NCBI RefSeq assembly: GCF_008641105.1
Contig: NZ_VTTI01000003.1
Location: 332,981 to 396,980, forward strand
DNA: 64,000 nt
DNA from: Halopseudomonas salina
GTDB lineage: Bacteria > Pseudomonadota > Gammaproteobacteria > Pseudomonadales > Pseudomonadaceae
Direction: 5' to 3'
The notes beneath the pieces are model-generated. The model was not told the DNA's origin. It ran no database searches and saw only the letters and a program-made list of their open reading frames with translations. Below, piece by piece: positions 46,496 to 56,788 of the stretch (positions are counted from its first letter, which is position 1; each line of letters starts with the position of its first letter). The position numbers were made by a program, and so were the translations under genes.

Positions 46496-47365
46496 ATGCC
46501 AACAGCAATCAAACGTGATCTGGCTGAGCTGGTCATAGGCCGCAACGCATCCGATGGTGACGGAGTGAAGTTGAAGCGCGTGTTCGGCGGCACCGGTGCC
46601 GAACGCTTCGATCCTTTTCTGATGCTGGACGAGTTCGGCTCTGATGAGGCAGCGGACTATATCGGTGGTTTTCCCGCGCACCCACACCGGGGCTTTGAAA
46701 CTGTAACCTACATGCTCGAGGGGCGGATGCTGCACGAGGACCATCTCGGCAACCGCGGTCTACTCGAGCCAGGCGGAGTTCAATGGATGACCGCCGGGCG
46801 CGGCATTATTCACTCCGAAATGCCACAACAGGATTCAGGCCGGATGCGCGGCTTTCAACTATGGGTCAATCTTCCAGCTGCGGAAAAAATGCAGCCCGCC
46901 AGCTACCAGGACCTGCCCGCAAAATCGATAACCGAACATCCGCTAGAGGGTGGTGGGCTTGCCCGGGTCATCGCTGGCCGCCTTTCTATTACCACTCAGC
47001 CCGTGCATGGCCCGATCACCGGCAAGACCAGTGAACCTCTCTACGCCGATTTGCAGATGATCCCCGCGGAGCACTGCGACTTACCCGTGCCTGCCCACCT
47101 CAACGCCATGTTGTATGTCTACGAAGGCGCAATCGAATTGGATGGCCGAGAGAAGAGTGTCAGTTTGCAAGCAGGGCATCTCGGGCGACTTGGTGACGGT
47201 AACGGGATTTCGATTCATGCAGGCCCGGCTGGCGCAAAGGTGTTGTTGATTGCGGGCAAACCCCTGCGCGAACCAATAGTCCAGTATGGTCCTTTTGTCA
47301 TGAACAGTCGGGAGGAAATCGAACAGGCCCTACGCGACTTTCGTGACGGTCAGCTTGCCTCTTGA
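46496..47365 (+). CDS. Pirin family protein
   Basis: 289-residue bicupin. The N-terminal cupin carries the metal site: His62 and His64 in HPHRGF, His106 and Glu108 in GIIHSEMP. Bacterial pirins have been reported as quercetin 2,3-dioxygenases or redox regulators; the role here is unknown. A very good ribosome site (AGGAGGT) precedes the ATG. Pirin_C domain covers roughly residues 175-280. Convergent with recR. Confidence 0.93.
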   Translation: MPTAIKRDLAELVIGRNASDGDGVKLKRVFGGTGAERFDPFLMLDEFGSDEAADYIGGFPAHPHRGFETVTYMLEGRMLHEDHLGNRGLLEPGGVQWMTAGRGIIHSEMPQQDSGRMRGFQLWVNLPAAEKMQPASYQDLPAKSITEHPLEGGGLARVIAGRLSITTQPVHGPITGKTSEPLYADLQMIPAEHCDLPVPAHLNAMLYVYEGAIELDGREKSVSLQAGHLGRLGDGNGISIHAGPAGAKVLLIAGKPLREPIVQYGPFVMNSREEIEQALRDFRDGQLAS

Positions 47366-47388
47366 GGTATTGACGCGAGCTGGCCGCA

Positions 47389-47988
47389 TCAGAGAATTGG
47401 CGTTCTGCCAGCCAGCGCATGGGCCAATGTTCCTCCATCAATATATTCAAGTTCGCCGCCCAAAGGTACGCCATGGGCGATGCGAGACACCTTTATGCCT
47501 CGGGGTTTGAGCATACTTGCGATGTAGTGGGCGGTTGCTTCACCCTCGACAGTGGGGTTGGTGGCTAATATCACCTCAGCAACATCGCTGCGTTCAACCG
47601 CTTCCAGCAGCGCCGGTATTCCGATCTCCTCCGGTCCCATACCGTCGATAGGCGACAACTGTCCCTTGAGCACGAAATAGCGACCAGTGAAGCCTCCGGC
47701 CTGCTCGACTGCCCAGACATCGGCCGGACTCTGCAAAACACATAACAAGGTCGCATCCCTGCGTGGATCCGCGCAGATAGCACAAATGTCGTTCTCACTG
47801 AGCGTGCGACAACGGCTGCAGTAACCAACCCCGTCCATGGCGGTTGCCAGGGCACCGGCAAGATGCCGCGCCACATCTCGATCACGTTCAAGCAAATGCA
47901 ACGCCATGCGCTGCGCTGTTTTGGGCCCAACGCCGGGAAGTCCGCGCAGCGCATCGATCAAATGACGAATCAGGGGACTGAAGCTCAT
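47389..47988 (-). CDS. recR: Recombination mediator RecR
   Basis: 199-residue RecFOR-pathway protein that loads RecA on gapped DNA. The N-terminal helix-hairpin-helix ([16 protein letters not shown]) is followed by the C4 zinc motif (CSRC...CAIC at about 57-72) and the Toprim domain (about 80-175, with [15 protein letters not shown]). It is the last gene of the leftward dnaX-ybaB-recR operon, the arrangement found across gammaproteobacteria. Confidence 0.96.
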   Translation of the reverse strand: MSFSPLIRHLIDALRGLPGVGPKTAQRMALHLLERDRDVARHLAGALATAMDGVGYCSRCRTLSENDICAICADPRRDATLLCVLQSPADVWAVEQAGGFTGRYFVLKGQLSPIDGMGPEEIGIPALLEAVERSDVAEVILATNPTVEGEATAHYIASMLKPRGIKVSRIAHGVPLGGELEYIDGGTLAHALAGRTPIL

Positions 47989-48018
47989 GGCACCGCCTGA
48001 ATTAGAGGAAGAAGGACT

Positions 48019-48345
48019 TTAAAAAGGCATCTTGAAGCCGTCGGGCAGATTCATACCCTGGGTCATGCCAGCCATCTTTTCCTGGTTGTTCTTTTCAATC
48101 TTGCGCACGGCATCGTTGAACGCTGCTGCAACCAGGTCTTCCAGAATGTCCTTTTCTTCGCTCATCAGGCTGTCATCGATGGATAACCGTTTGACATCGT
48201 GGCGCCCGGTCATGACTACCGATACCAGGCCCGCACCGGACTGGCCGGTAACTTCCGCGTTAGCCAACTCTTCCTGCATCCTGGCCATTTTCTCCTGCAT
48301 TTCCTGCGCCTGCTTCATAAGCCCGGCCATGCCACCTTTCATCAT
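48019..48345 (-). CDS. ybaB: YbaB/EbfC nucleoid-associated protein
   Basis: 108-residue DNA-binding protein conserved next to dnaX and recR. The N-terminal helix ([20 protein letters not shown]) is followed by the beta-core ([20 protein letters not shown]) and the usual [12 protein letters not shown] end. A TTG at 48363 keeps the frame open, but the ATG at 48345 has GAGG eight bases upstream and matches the Pseudomonas N-terminus. It starts 14 bases after the dnaX stop. Confidence 0.95.
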   Translation of the reverse strand: MMKGGMAGLMKQAQEMQEKMARMQEELANAEVTGQSGAGLVSVVMTGRHDVKRLSIDDSLMSEEKDILEDLVAAAFNDAVRKIEKNNQEKMAGMTQGMNLPDGFKMPF

Positions 48346-48359
48346 GCTGTTATCCTCAT

Positions 48360-50456
48360 TCAATGGGTCGTCGTATCAATGGGGCGGATACTACCTTCAC
48401 AGATCTGTGCCGCAAATTCGCGCATGAGACCCAACACCAGCGGATCCTGCTGAATGCTCGCCTCCGCCTGCTCTTGGCGCTTGCGCTTGCGGCGGGCTGC
48501 AGCCACGGCAGGAGTCTCCTGGTCGGGAGCAGCAACGCGCACCTCCAGATCCACCGGCACACCAATATGCTCCACCAACGCCTGCTGCAGACGCAAGCGA
48601 TGATTCTCGTTATAGAGGGCGCTGTGACCGGGATCCAGATGCAGTAACCAAACACTGTCACTACGATCCACGAGCTGGCAATGGGCCGCAATACTTTGCG
48701 TCAGGCCGCTGAGTCCCAACTGCAAAAATATGTCCAACCATTGGGCGGCCAGTCCGGTGGCCGGCGGTAGATCACCGGCTGCTGAGCTGGCATCCAGATT
48801 GTCTGCTTCGACTGTAGTCGCTGCAACTACCGCTTCAGCGGATTGCCAGTCACCGGGGTATTGACTCAGTTCGAGGCTGTCTTCCTCTTCGTCATCGCGG
48901 TCATCAGAATCACGATCAGTCACAGCCGTGGCCTGCAACCATTCCGCAGGGGGCTCGTCTTGGGGTGGCTTAACGGGCGTGGAGGTTTTCATGGGCTGGC
49001 CGGAACTGGGCTGACGCCAGGAATCATTGCTAACGTCGGACACATCAGTTGATGGCAGTTCGGACCCTGAAGCGTGATCGGAAGGCGCAGCAGCCACATT
49101 CGAGCCAAGGTCATTGGAGACCGCTGAAGACGCCCCGTGCTCCGGGGCTGGCCGCCCAGCGGGCTGGGCATCTGACCTTTGCAGCACGACTGCCTCGGAT
49201 GCAAGATCCACCGAGCTGCTCACAGCCATTCCAGCTTCTGAAGAAACACCTTCCTGTGGGGTGGCTTCCGAAGTTGGCCTGGGAGTCCCGGATTCAGCCG
49301 TGGCCTGGCTGAGTCCCGCCGGCTTTCCCGGCGGAGCTTCAGGTGAAGCGACTACGGCGTCCTGTTCAACGCTGCCGGGCCTGAAGGCAAGCATCCGAAG
49401 CATGGCCATCTCGAAGCCGCCGCGCGGTTCGGGGGCCAGGGGCAGATCCCGGCGACCATGCAAACCCAGTTGGTAAAACAACTGCACGTCCTCGGCACTC
49501 ACCCTACCGGCAAGGTCAATCACCCTCTCCTGGTCACCCAGACTGTTATCCACCGCCTGTGGTAGCACCTGAGCAATAGCCACGCGTTGCAAGACCGACA
49601 GCAGCTCACTCAACACGCCAGAAAAATCGGCACCCTGCTCCGCCAACTCGCCCACAGCAATCAACAAGGCCTGAGCGTCGCCCGCAGCCAGCGCATCAAG
49701 CAAGCCAAATACCTGACCGTGATCAATGGTCCCGAGCATGCTGCGTACGTCACTGACCTGTAATGCGCCATTGCCAAACGCAATTGCCTGATCAGTCAGG
49801 CTCAATGCATCACGCATGGAGCCGTCGGCCGCCCGCCCGAGCAACCACAAGGATTCTTCGTCAAAGCGGATCAGCTCTTCACCAAGAACGTGACGCAGGT
49901 GATCAACGATTTTTTCGGGCTGCATATTTTTCAACGAGAATTGCAGGCAGCGCGAGAGGATGGTGACAGGCAATTTTTGCGGGTCAGTGGTCGCGAGTAG
50001 AAACTTGACGTGTTCCGGGGGCTCCTCCAGGGTTTTCAGCAGCGCATTGAAACTGTGACTGGAAAGCATGTGCACTTCGTCGATCAGATAGACCTTGTAC
50101 CGGCCCCGTGACGGCGCGTACTGCACGTTATCCAGAAGCTCGCGGGTATCTTCGACCTTGGTGCGACTGGCCGCGTCCACTTCAATCAGATCGACAAAGC
50201 GTCCCTCATCTATCTCCCGGCAGGCCGAACAGATTCCGCAGGGTTCGGAGCTAACTCCGGTCTCACAGTTCAGGCATTTGGCCAGAATACGCGCGATCGT
50301 CGTTTTTCCTACCCCCCGGGTGCCAGTGAAGAGGTAGGCATGGTGCAGCCGGTCGTGGTCGAGCGCATTAATCAACGCCTGGAGCACGTGGGTCTGGCCG
50401 ACCATTTCACGGAACAGGCGCGGACGCCATTTGCGGGCAAGTACCTGATAACTCAT
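48360..50456 (-). CDS. dnaX: DNA polymerase III subunits gamma/tau
   Basis: Clamp-loader ATPase of 698 residues. Walker A is GTRGVGKTT (45-53), the zinc module follows (CLNCETG...CGICSACRE, about 64-83), Walker B/DEVH is LIDEVHMLS and sensor 1 is [12 protein letters not shown]. Residues ~370-540 are a low-complexity Pro/Ala/Ser/Asp-rich linker, and the C-terminus (from about 560) is the tau domain that contacts DnaB and alpha. I saw no A AAA AAG slippery heptamer, so a programmed frameshift to gamma as in E. coli is not supported. Confidence 0.95.
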   Translation of the reverse strand: MSYQVLARKWRPRLFREMVGQTHVLQALINALDHDRLHHAYLFTGTRGVGKTTIARILAKCLNCETGVSSEPCGICSACREIDEGRFVDLIEVDAASRTKVEDTRELLDNVQYAPSRGRYKVYLIDEVHMLSSHSFNALLKTLEEPPEHVKFLLATTDPQKLPVTILSRCLQFSLKNMQPEKIVDHLRHVLGEELIRFDEESLWLLGRAADGSMRDALSLTDQAIAFGNGALQVSDVRSMLGTIDHGQVFGLLDALAAGDAQALLIAVGELAEQGADFSGVLSELLSVLQRVAIAQVLPQAVDNSLGDQERVIDLAGRVSAEDVQLFYQLGLHGRRDLPLAPEPRGGFEMAMLRMLAFRPGSVEQDAVVASPEAPPGKPAGLSQATAESGTPRPTSEATPQEGVSSEAGMAVSSSVDLASEAVVLQRSDAQPAGRPAPEHGASSAVSNDLGSNVAAAPSDHASGSELPSTDVSDVSNDSWRQPSSGQPMKTSTPVKPPQDEPPAEWLQATAVTDRDSDDRDDEEEDSLELSQYPGDWQSAEAVVAATTVEADNLDASSAAGDLPPATGLAAQWLDIFLQLGLSGLTQSIAAHCQLVDRSDSVWLLHLDPGHSALYNENHRLRLQQALVEHIGVPVDLEVRVAAPDQETPAVAAARRKRKRQEQAEASIQQDPLVLGLMREFAAQICEGSIRPIDTTTH

Positions 50457-50572
50457 TGGATGTGTGCTGTCCGGTAGGATCTGAAAGACAAGCGGGTACT
50501 GTAACCAAAGCAGGCTGACTTTGCGAGATATGCGGTGAGGCTTGGTGTTACTGAATAGGGTAGGTCGTCATG

Positions 50573-50686
50573 GGTGGCGACCCTACCAGCCACACCCCGG
50601 CACACGATGTAACCGCTGTGGCTGCTCCCTTCCGGGCCTGACCAGGTTAACGGCGAATCATTGCGAGGGGACCGGCAGGGTCACCA
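50573..50686 (-). ncRNA. ffs: Signal recognition particle 4.5S RNA
   Basis: The minus strand contains the conserved SRP apical core GGTCAGGCCCGGAAGGGAGC followed by AGCC, flanked by complementary ends (GGTGACCCTGCC at the 5' side with GGTAGGGTCGCC at the 3' side) that close the long hairpin. About 114 nt, the normal size of small bacterial SRP RNA. It binds Ffh to target membrane proteins. Exact ends are estimated from the pairing. Located upstream of dnaX, as in Pseudomonas. Confidence 0.93.
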
Positions 50687-50715
50687 TAACGAACCTGTAC
50701 TGGACAGGCCGCGCT

Positions 50716-50743
50716 ATTGTAACGGCTTGCCAACAACTTACAA
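50716..50743 (-). promoter_or_regulatory. ffs: Probable sigma-70 promoter of ffs
   Basis: On the minus strand TTGTAA (50743-50738) and TACAAT (50721-50716) are separated by 16 bases. The predicted transcript starts about 25 bases before the mature RNA end, implying 5' processing. Confidence 0.55.
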
Positions 50744-50792
50744 CCCATTGTTGGGCGCCTCACAACGCCTTTTTTTCGGACCAGGTACCATT

Positions 50793-52436
50793 TCAGGTTC
50801 TGAAACGCCCTACCTGTTGCTGCAAGCCGGCCGCAAGCCTCGCCATGGACTCACTGGCTTGACGGCTCTCGCTGGAATTTTGTGCCGCCTGATCAGAAAG
50901 ATCCCGGATCCCACTGATATTACGGGCAATTTCTTCAGTGGTCTGAGTCTGTTCCTCACAGGCCGAAGCGATCTGTGCGGCCATGTCGTTGATTCGCACC
51001 ACTGACTGTGCCGTCTCGCTAAGCGACCTCTCTGCGCCTTCTGCCTGCTCGACACTTTCTGCAGCCAGCGTGGCACCCCGCTGCATGACAGTCACTGCCT
51101 GCGAACTACCAGCTTGCAGGCTCTGGATCATCTCCTGAATGTCCCGGGTGGAGTCCTGTGTGCGCGCGGCCAGGGTCCTCACCTCGTCGGCTACCACGGC
51201 AAAGCCTCGACCTTGCTCGCCGGCACGAGCAGCTTCGATTGCTGCGTTAAGTGCCAGCAAATTGGTTTGCTCGGCAATCGCCTGAATGACACTCAGCACG
51301 CCACCTATCTTGTCACTGTCCTGCTCAAGCCGGTTTATGACGCCTGCCGCTTCCGCCACATCCTTGGCCAAGCGCCGCAGGGCATTCATGGTCTGGCCAA
51401 CAACTTCGGATGTCGCTTTCCCCTGCTGGTCCGCCTGACGCGCAGCTTCGGCCGTACTGTGTGCGTTATCAGCCACTTCATGAATAGCTGCGGTCATTTC
51501 GGTTGCCGCTGTACTCACCTGATCGATAGCCAGGTGCTGGTCTGTCACCAACTGATCCTGGTTGGCGGCTATGGCGCTCATCTGCTCTGACGCTGAAGCC
51601 ACCAGGAGTGTCGATTCAGCAACTTCGCGAATGAGCATCTGCAATTGACCGAGGAACTCATTGAAGCTCGCACCAAGCTGCCCCACTTCATCGGCCGAGC
51701 TGACCTCAACTCGCTTGGTCAGATCGCCACCACCGCCGGCAATATCCCGGATACGAGCAAGGATGTCCTGGATCGGGCGGACGATCAGACCAGGTAAAAA
51801 GGCAATGGTCAGCACACAGATAACGAGTCCGAGAATGACTACCAGAGCCAGATTGCGTGCATTGGCTGCCGTAAAGCTTGCTGCGTCCGTTAATTCAGTG
51901 GCAGCCTCGGCGTCCACAACTTGAGTCATCTGATCGATCAGATCGCGGGCCCGGCCAAACAACTCGGCAGACTGACCATAACTGAGCTGATTAGCTTCGC
52001 CCTTGTCCTGGAATGCTTCGCTCTGCGACAGCCGTACCACTTCCAGGCTGACCCGTTTCCAGTCGCCGAAAACCTGCACAAACTGCTGGCCCAAGGCCTT
52101 ACTCTCTGGAGAAACCGCCAGCGAGGTGGATACCTTGACCCGATCCAGCGCCTGCTGCAGGTTATCTGCGTGTTCGGACACGAGCTTATCGCGCTCCACG
52201 CGCGCCACCCCCTGCACAAGTGACCGCTCGGCAACCAGCGCTTGGTACATGTCCCGATCAGCTTCAAGGAGATTGGTTGCCTGAGGCAACAAGCCGCTGG
52301 AGAAACGCTCCATGCGCGAGGACAAATCATTGGTGCCGATAAAGGCTACGGCGCCCAGCAAACAGAAAAGGCCGGCCAGCAGTACCATTGGAAGAGTTAA
52401 CTTCCAGCGGAAACCCAGATTACGAAAAGAAGCCAT
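50793..52436 (-). CDS. Methyl-accepting chemotaxis protein
   Basis: 547-residue chemoreceptor. TM1 is at about residues 12-33, a periplasmic four-helix-bundle ligand domain of ~155 residues follows, then TM2 (~190-212), a HAMP domain and the cytoplasmic signalling hairpin with the conserved tip [20 protein letters not shown]. The ligand is not predictable. The ATG at 52436 has GAGGA seven bases upstream; the longer frame to 52478 is not needed. A FliA-type promoter lies about 90 bases upstream. No CheB/CheR-binding pentapeptide at the C-terminus. Confidence 0.95.
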   Translation of the reverse strand: MASFRNLGFRWKLTLPMVLLAGLFCLLGAVAFIGTNDLSSRMERFSSGLLPQATNLLEADRDMYQALVAERSLVQGVARVERDKLVSEHADNLQQALDRVKVSTSLAVSPESKALGQQFVQVFGDWKRVSLEVVRLSQSEAFQDKGEANQLSYGQSAELFGRARDLIDQMTQVVDAEAATELTDAASFTAANARNLALVVILGLVICVLTIAFLPGLIVRPIQDILARIRDIAGGGGDLTKRVEVSSADEVGQLGASFNEFLGQLQMLIREVAESTLLVASASEQMSAIAANQDQLVTDQHLAIDQVSTAATEMTAAIHEVADNAHSTAEAARQADQQGKATSEVVGQTMNALRRLAKDVAEAAGVINRLEQDSDKIGGVLSVIQAIAEQTNLLALNAAIEAARAGEQGRGFAVVADEVRTLAARTQDSTRDIQEMIQSLQAGSSQAVTVMQRGATLAAESVEQAEGAERSLSETAQSVVRINDMAAQIASACEEQTQTTEEIARNISGIRDLSDQAAQNSSESRQASESMARLAAGLQQQVGRFRT

Positions 52437-52526
52437 TATTGTTTCCTCATATGGTTCGCGGCCTTGGCTCGATCGCAAAAGGCGCCTTTTTGTCAGAAAG
52501 AAGTTCTTACTGACATATTAGCTGCC

Positions 52527-52553
52527 ATATCGGCCGTTTATCGAACAACATGA
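52527..52553 (-). promoter_or_regulatory. FliA (sigma-28)-like promoter of the chemoreceptor gene
   Basis: On the minus strand TCATGTTG-N11-GCCGATAT (52553-52527) matches the sigma-28 consensus TAAAGTTT-N11-GCCGATAA at 5 of 8 and 7 of 8 positions. The leader to the ATG is ~85 bases and contains the palindrome AAAAGGCGCCTTTT. The 308-bp gap 52437-52744 otherwise shows no gene. Confidence 0.5.
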
Positions 52554-52744
52554 GGAAATTTTGCGACTGTGCATGCTGAATTATGTCTCAGCCCGCCCCG
52601 CGCCTGAACAATCCAGATGAGGGGGAAGCCGCCCCGTCGTGCATTCTGCATGCGTAGAACACCACAGGGCACCAGGATCATTATGAACTTTACGGGTAAT
52701 GCGAGGTCGCCTATACACGACGAGCGAACAACCAGCCGGAATTG

Positions 52745-53023
52745 CTAAAATACCCAACTGCGTTGTTGACTTGCACGCTCCAGCGCCACCGCGACAGCAT
52801 CAGGTTCTCCTGGCTTTTCGATAGTCGCTGTTGTGCGCATGTTCATTTGCCGCGCAACTGCCCGAGAGCTGGGATTGTCGTCGACCCAACTGCGCATCTC
52901 GACCTGCTGGGGCGCCTGGCGTGCAGAGGTATTAATGTCCGCCTCACCCGTAGAGAGCAGGAATGCCGCACCGAGCAGCATCCCCTGGATACTGACGAAA
53001 AAAGCAACGTCTCGACCTTTCAT
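52745..53023 (-). CDS. Small exported or membrane-anchored protein, unknown
   Basis: 92-residue protein. Residues ~6-24 (VAFFVSIQGMLLGAAFLLS) are a hydrophobic segment that could be a signal anchor; the remaining ~65 residues are polar and Gln/Arg/Ala-rich (SSRAVARQMNM and VALERASQQRSW). A strong GGGAGG nine bases before the ATG at 53023 supports translation on this strand over the overlapping plus-strand frame. I do not recognise the family. An extremely AT-rich patch lies 95 bases upstream of its start. Confidence 0.65.
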   Translation of the reverse strand: MKGRDVAFFVSIQGMLLGAAFLLSTGEADINTSARQAPQQVEMRSWVDDNPSSRAVARQMNMRTTATIEKPGEPDAVAVALERASQQRSWVF

Positions 53024-53118
53024 TCTGAAATTCCTCCCAATATCAATCAGAGTGATGAGCTCTAGTGCTGATGGCGACGCTATCGCCTATACAGGGAGAG
53101 TTGCAGAGGTCATGCCAG

Positions 53119-53165
53119 TAATTAAATATATTTAAATTCAATAAAATCAATATTTTACAATTTTT
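53119..53165. other. AT-rich patch (44 of 47 bases A/T)
   Basis: The stretch has only three C and no G, in an otherwise GC-rich region. It could be an UP element and promoter for the small protein gene, an MvaT/H-NS-type binding site or a remnant of acquired DNA. Confidence 0.6.
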
Positions 53166-53240
53166 CGATCCCGATCCTCATTGCATTTTGCATGACCTGG
53201 TCAATTTTTGTCAGGCAGGATGCATGGAGGCAAAATGCTG

Positions 53241-54167
53241 TCATAGCGATGACATTACAAGGGAGACCATTACGGGTATGTAGATCAGCGCAAATACAGT
53301 ACTCAAGAGCGTCGTTCCTGCCACCTGCTGGGGCTCGGTATCGAGCAGAGTAGCTATTACCACCGTATTGGCGGCAATCGGTGTGATGGAGATAAGAAAC
53401 ACCGCCTTGTACACAGCAGCGTCGTAAATGTGCAGCCACAGGCTATCGATACCCCAGAACCCCAGAGCCAGCAGAGGCCAGGAAATGAATTTGCCAAAAA
53501 ATGCCAGGGCGGTAAAACGCAAATCGCCTGCCAGACCCCGAAAACTCAGAATACTCATACCAATAATCATCATGCCAAGGATGCTGTAGGCGCCCCGGAG
53601 ATTATCGAACAGGGGTACAAGTACCCCTGGAATACTCAGGTCAGCAAGATTCAGCATCACGGCAAGACAGAAGGCGTAAATGGAAGGCAGACGCGCGACC
53701 TTCAGCAGACAGTCACGAATACCAAAACGTCCGCGCGCTGCCAGGTAGAAGCCTACTGAGTTCTCATACAGCGTTGTGCCCAGCAGACACACTATATAGA
53801 TACCCAGACCCTCCTCGCCGAATATCAACAACGCGACGGGGATGCCAAAGTACCCTGTGTTACCGGTACCCACCGACAGTGGAATGAGGTTGGCACTGGC
53901 ATTATTCAGCCAGCCACGGGCGACGATTAGATGAGCCACGCCAAGGAAGGTACAAAAGCCGAACACCAGGAATGGAAGCATGATGACGCTGGCTGACAAA
54001 GGCGCATTCATCACGCCCGAAAACACGACCGACGGTGTGACAATGTACAGCATGATCCCGGCAATGTGGCTACCACTCGCCTGGAGAAACCGGCCTGCAA
54101 GCCAGCCAAGCCCAACGGTTATGTAAAGCGGAAAAAGCTTGAACAACAAGGCAAGGGCGGCCGCCAT
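53241..54167 (-). CDS. AEC-family auxin efflux carrier-like transporter
   Basis: 308-residue inner-membrane carrier with about ten helices, from the AEC family that includes malonate and malate transporters. The crossover-type motif SVGTGNTGYFGIPVALLIFG is at about residues 96-115 and the C-terminal half repeats the pattern with ISITPIAANTVVIATLL. The bacterial substrate is usually a dicarboxylate but cannot be fixed here. ATG at 54167. The 217-bp space downstream contains the AT-rich patch. Confidence 0.9.
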   Translation of the reverse strand: MAAALALLFKLFPLYITVGLGWLAGRFLQASGSHIAGIMLYIVTPSVVFSGVMNAPLSASVIMLPFLVFGFCTFLGVAHLIVARGWLNNASANLIPLSVGTGNTGYFGIPVALLIFGEEGLGIYIVCLLGTTLYENSVGFYLAARGRFGIRDCLLKVARLPSIYAFCLAVMLNLADLSIPGVLVPLFDNLRGAYSILGMMIIGMSILSFRGLAGDLRFTALAFFGKFISWPLLALGFWGIDSLWLHIYDAAVYKAVFLISITPIAANTVVIATLLDTEPQQVAGTTLLSTVFALIYIPVMVSLVMSSL

Positions 54168-54259
54168 GATAACTCCGGGCAGGAAACAGACCTGATATTA
54201 CCAATCTCCCGAGCGCCCGTGATAGCGGCCCGCAGGAGCCGCTCACCGTGGCCATCGGG

Positions 54260-54913
54260 TCACTTTTCTTCGATGAGGTAGACCCGCTCGATCAGGCTGG
54301 TCAAGCCCTGGTCGCGAAATACAGGATGATCGCCGAGCACGTCGACCTCATGCAGAACCGACACCGAGCAACCGGAAAAAAGCGTCCTGACCTCCGCATC
54401 CGGCACGCTGAACGGCGGACCGGCGCGTTCTGACTGGCAATAGTCAAGCGTGATCAGCAGCATCTTCCAGCCACCTTCGAGGTATTCGCGCAGGTGCGCA
54501 ACGTAACGCTGGCGCATCGGTGGCGGTAAGGCAATGAGGGCCGCACGGTCATATACCGCACTCACGCTGTGGAGTTGCTCGACCCCAAGTGCAAAAAAAT
54601 CGCCACAATAAAGCGTCAGCCCATCGCCTTTGGCCACATCAAAGCCATCGCACACAAGCCATTCACATGGGAGCTGGTGTTCCGCAATAAAGCTATCCAG
54701 GGCCAACCGCGATAATTCGGCGCCAACCACCGCCAAACCCTGGTCGCGCAACCACAGCATGTCGAGGCTTTTCCCGCACAGCGGGACCAGTACACTCGCT
54801 CCCTGACTCAGATTCAGCATGGGCCACCAGCGCATCATCAATGGATTCGCCCGCGACTTATGAAATCCGATTTCTCCGAGCTGCCAGCGTTCTCGCCAGA
54901 ATTCCGCATCCAT
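54260..54913 (-). CDS. tpm: Thiopurine S-methyltransferase
   Basis: 217-residue SAM-dependent methyltransferase. Family N-terminus DAEFWRERWQLGEIGFHKSRANP, SAM site VLVPLCGKSLDMLWL at about residues 41-55 and the conserved YDRAALIALPP segment. Bacterial TPMTs in pseudomonads methylate selenium and tellurium oxyanions, conferring tellurite tolerance. The ATG at 54913 matches the family start and has AAGG upstream; the frame extends to 54976. Divergent from the antiporter gene. Confidence 0.95.
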   Translation of the reverse strand: MDAEFWRERWQLGEIGFHKSRANPLMMRWWPMLNLSQGASVLVPLCGKSLDMLWLRDQGLAVVGAELSRLALDSFIAEHQLPCEWLVCDGFDVAKGDGLTLYCGDFFALGVEQLHSVSAVYDRAALIALPPPMRQRYVAHLREYLEGGWKMLLITLDYCQSERAGPPFSVPDAEVRTLFSGCSVSVLHEVDVLGDHPVFRDQGLTSLIERVYLIEEK

Positions 54914-55027
54914 CACACCTTCCCCCCGCTCGCAATTGACTGAGATTACAGCAAATCCTCCACCCACAAACGGCATCAGCCTATATAGTGAAGACGGATA
55001 CGATACCTGAATGAGTTGCTCTGCCGC

Positions 55028-56773
55028 ATGGACTATATCAACACGCTTTTTCTGATTGGCGCCTTGCTGTTATGCGCTAGCATCCTTGCCAGCTCCCTGT
55101 CCTCAAGACTGGGGATACCTTTGCTGCTGATATTCCTGATCATCGGAATGCTTGCAGGAGAAGATGGGTTCGGGGGGATCGCTTTCGATAACACCGGTAC
55201 TGCCTTCATGATTGGCAGTCTGGCATTAGCGATTATTCTGCTCGATGGCGGAATGCGAACCCGGGTCGAGAACTTTCGTGTCGGACTCTGGCCTGCGGTA
55301 TCGATGGCTAGTCTAGGCGTCGTGGTATGTGCGGGTCTGACCGGTATGGTAACAGCCTGGTTACTTGATATTCACTGGCTCCAGGGAATGCTTCTTGGCG
55401 CCATTGTCGGCTCAACCGATGCCGCTGCGGTGTTTTCCCTGCTTCAAGGCAAGGGACTCAACCTGAAGCAACGGGTAGGTGCCACCCTGGAAATCGAATC
55501 CGGCTCCAACGACCCCATGGCGATCTTTCTGACGATTACCCTGGTGGAAATACTCGCTTCCGGGGAGCAAAGCGTCAGTTGGGAATTTCTTGGCGTTTTC
55601 ATCCAGCAATTTGGTATCGGCGGCATTTGCGGTCTGGCAGGGGGCGTGCTGCTGGCAAGCCTGGTAAATCGGGTCAAATTGGCAACCGGTCTTTATCCGC
55701 TTTTGATCACCAGTGGCGCGATTCTGGTGTTTGCATTTGCCAATACTATCGGGGGCAGCGGATTCCTGGCGATTTACCTGACCGGCGTGGTTCTTGGAAA
55801 TCGCCGGGTGCACAACCTGCAGAATATTCTCCACGTGCAGGACGGAATGGCGTGGCTTAGTCAGATCGGCATGTTTTTGATGCTCGGCCTGCTCGTCACA
55901 CCCAGCGAGATGATGCCTATCGCCGGGCCCGCCATTGGAATCGCCCTCTTTCTGATATTCATTGCCCGGCCGCTTGCGGTGCTGATATGCCTGGCACCCT
56001 TTGTGTTCTCCTGGCGCGAGCGATTATTCATCTCCTGGGTCGGCCTGCGCGGAGCGGTACCCATCATTCTGGCAATCTTCCCCCTGCTTGCGGGGCTCGA
56101 GCAGGCGCAGTTGCTGTTCAACGTGGCCTTCGTGGTCGTTCTGGTATCACTTCTGCTACAAGGCTCCAGCCTGCCATTGGCGGCCCGCCTCTGCAAAGTG
56201 GAAATCCCCCCTCAGCCAGAGCCCTTACAGCGAACGAGTCTCGATGTGGCAGTGGATGGCGCTTATGAGGTCATGATCTACCAGCTGGAAAATGCCAACT
56301 GGTGTGTCGGCGTCAGCCTGCGCGAACTGGCCATGCCCAACAACTCCCGCATAGCGGCGGTATTTCGCGGGAGCGAGCTATTGCATCCGCGCGGCAGTAC
56401 TACCCTCGCGCTGAACGATGTGTTGTGCATTATCGGCAGGCAGAGAGACCTACCTGCCCTTTCGAAGTTATTCAGCAAACCCCATGCCGCCAGTTACCTG
56501 GAAACCCGGCGCTTCTTTGGCGACTTTATTCTTGAGGGCGATGCCGAACTGGGTGCGGTAGGCCGCTTCTACGGATTCGCGGTGCCCGAGTCTCTCCGCG
56601 ACATTACCCTTGCGGTCTTTCTGGGCAAGCGCTTTGGGGGCCATCCCGTGGTAGGCGACAAACTGGAATGGGAAGGTCATACGTGGGTAGTGGCTGCCGT
56701 GGACAACGACACCATACTCAAGGTAGGCCTCAAGCTGGATGGCGACAAGCCACGAATCCCCTTGGGATTCTAG
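55028..56773 (+). CDS. CvrA/NhaP2-type potassium/proton antiporter
   Basis: 581-residue CPA1-family antiporter. About twelve helices occupy residues 1-390; the cation site motif is GSNDPMA (about 162-168) and GSTDAAAVF precedes it. The cytoplasmic tail holds a TrkA_C-type regulatory domain (~400-480, [18 protein letters not shown]) and a CorC/HlyC-like C-terminal domain. Such proteins exchange K+ for H+ for pH and volume control. The frame opens with a TTG at 55016, but the ATG at 55028 gives the family N-terminus [14 protein letters not shown]. Convergent with flgL (15-bp gap). Confidence 0.93.
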   Translation: MDYINTLFLIGALLLCASILASSLSSRLGIPLLLIFLIIGMLAGEDGFGGIAFDNTGTAFMIGSLALAIILLDGGMRTRVENFRVGLWPAVSMASLGVVVCAGLTGMVTAWLLDIHWLQGMLLGAIVGSTDAAAVFSLLQGKGLNLKQRVGATLEIESGSNDPMAIFLTITLVEILASGEQSVSWEFLGVFIQQFGIGGICGLAGGVLLASLVNRVKLATGLYPLLITSGAILVFAFANTIGGSGFLAIYLTGVVLGNRRVHNLQNILHVQDGMAWLSQIGMFLMLGLLVTPSEMMPIAGPAIGIALFLIFIARPLAVLICLAPFVFSWRERLFISWVGLRGAVPIILAIFPLLAGLEQAQLLFNVAFVVVLVSLLLQGSSLPLAARLCKVEIPPQPEPLQRTSLDVAVDGAYEVMIYQLENANWCVGVSLRELAMPNNSRIAAVFRGSELLHPRGSTTLALNDVLCIIGRQRDLPALSKLFSKPHAASYLETRRFFGDFILEGDAELGAVGRFYGFAVPESLRDITLAVFLGKRFGGHPVVGDKLEWEGHTWVVAAVDNDTILKVGLKLDGDKPRIPLGF

Positions 56774-56788
56774 GCACCAATCCCATAT

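Noticed and set aside
48360..50456. Programmed frameshift producing gamma from dnaX
   Set aside because: I saw no slippery A-rich heptamer followed by a hairpin in the expected region.
52742..53065. Plus-strand frame overlapping the 92-residue protein
   Set aside because: No Shine-Dalgarno, whereas the minus-strand frame has GGGAGG and a hydrophobic N-terminus.
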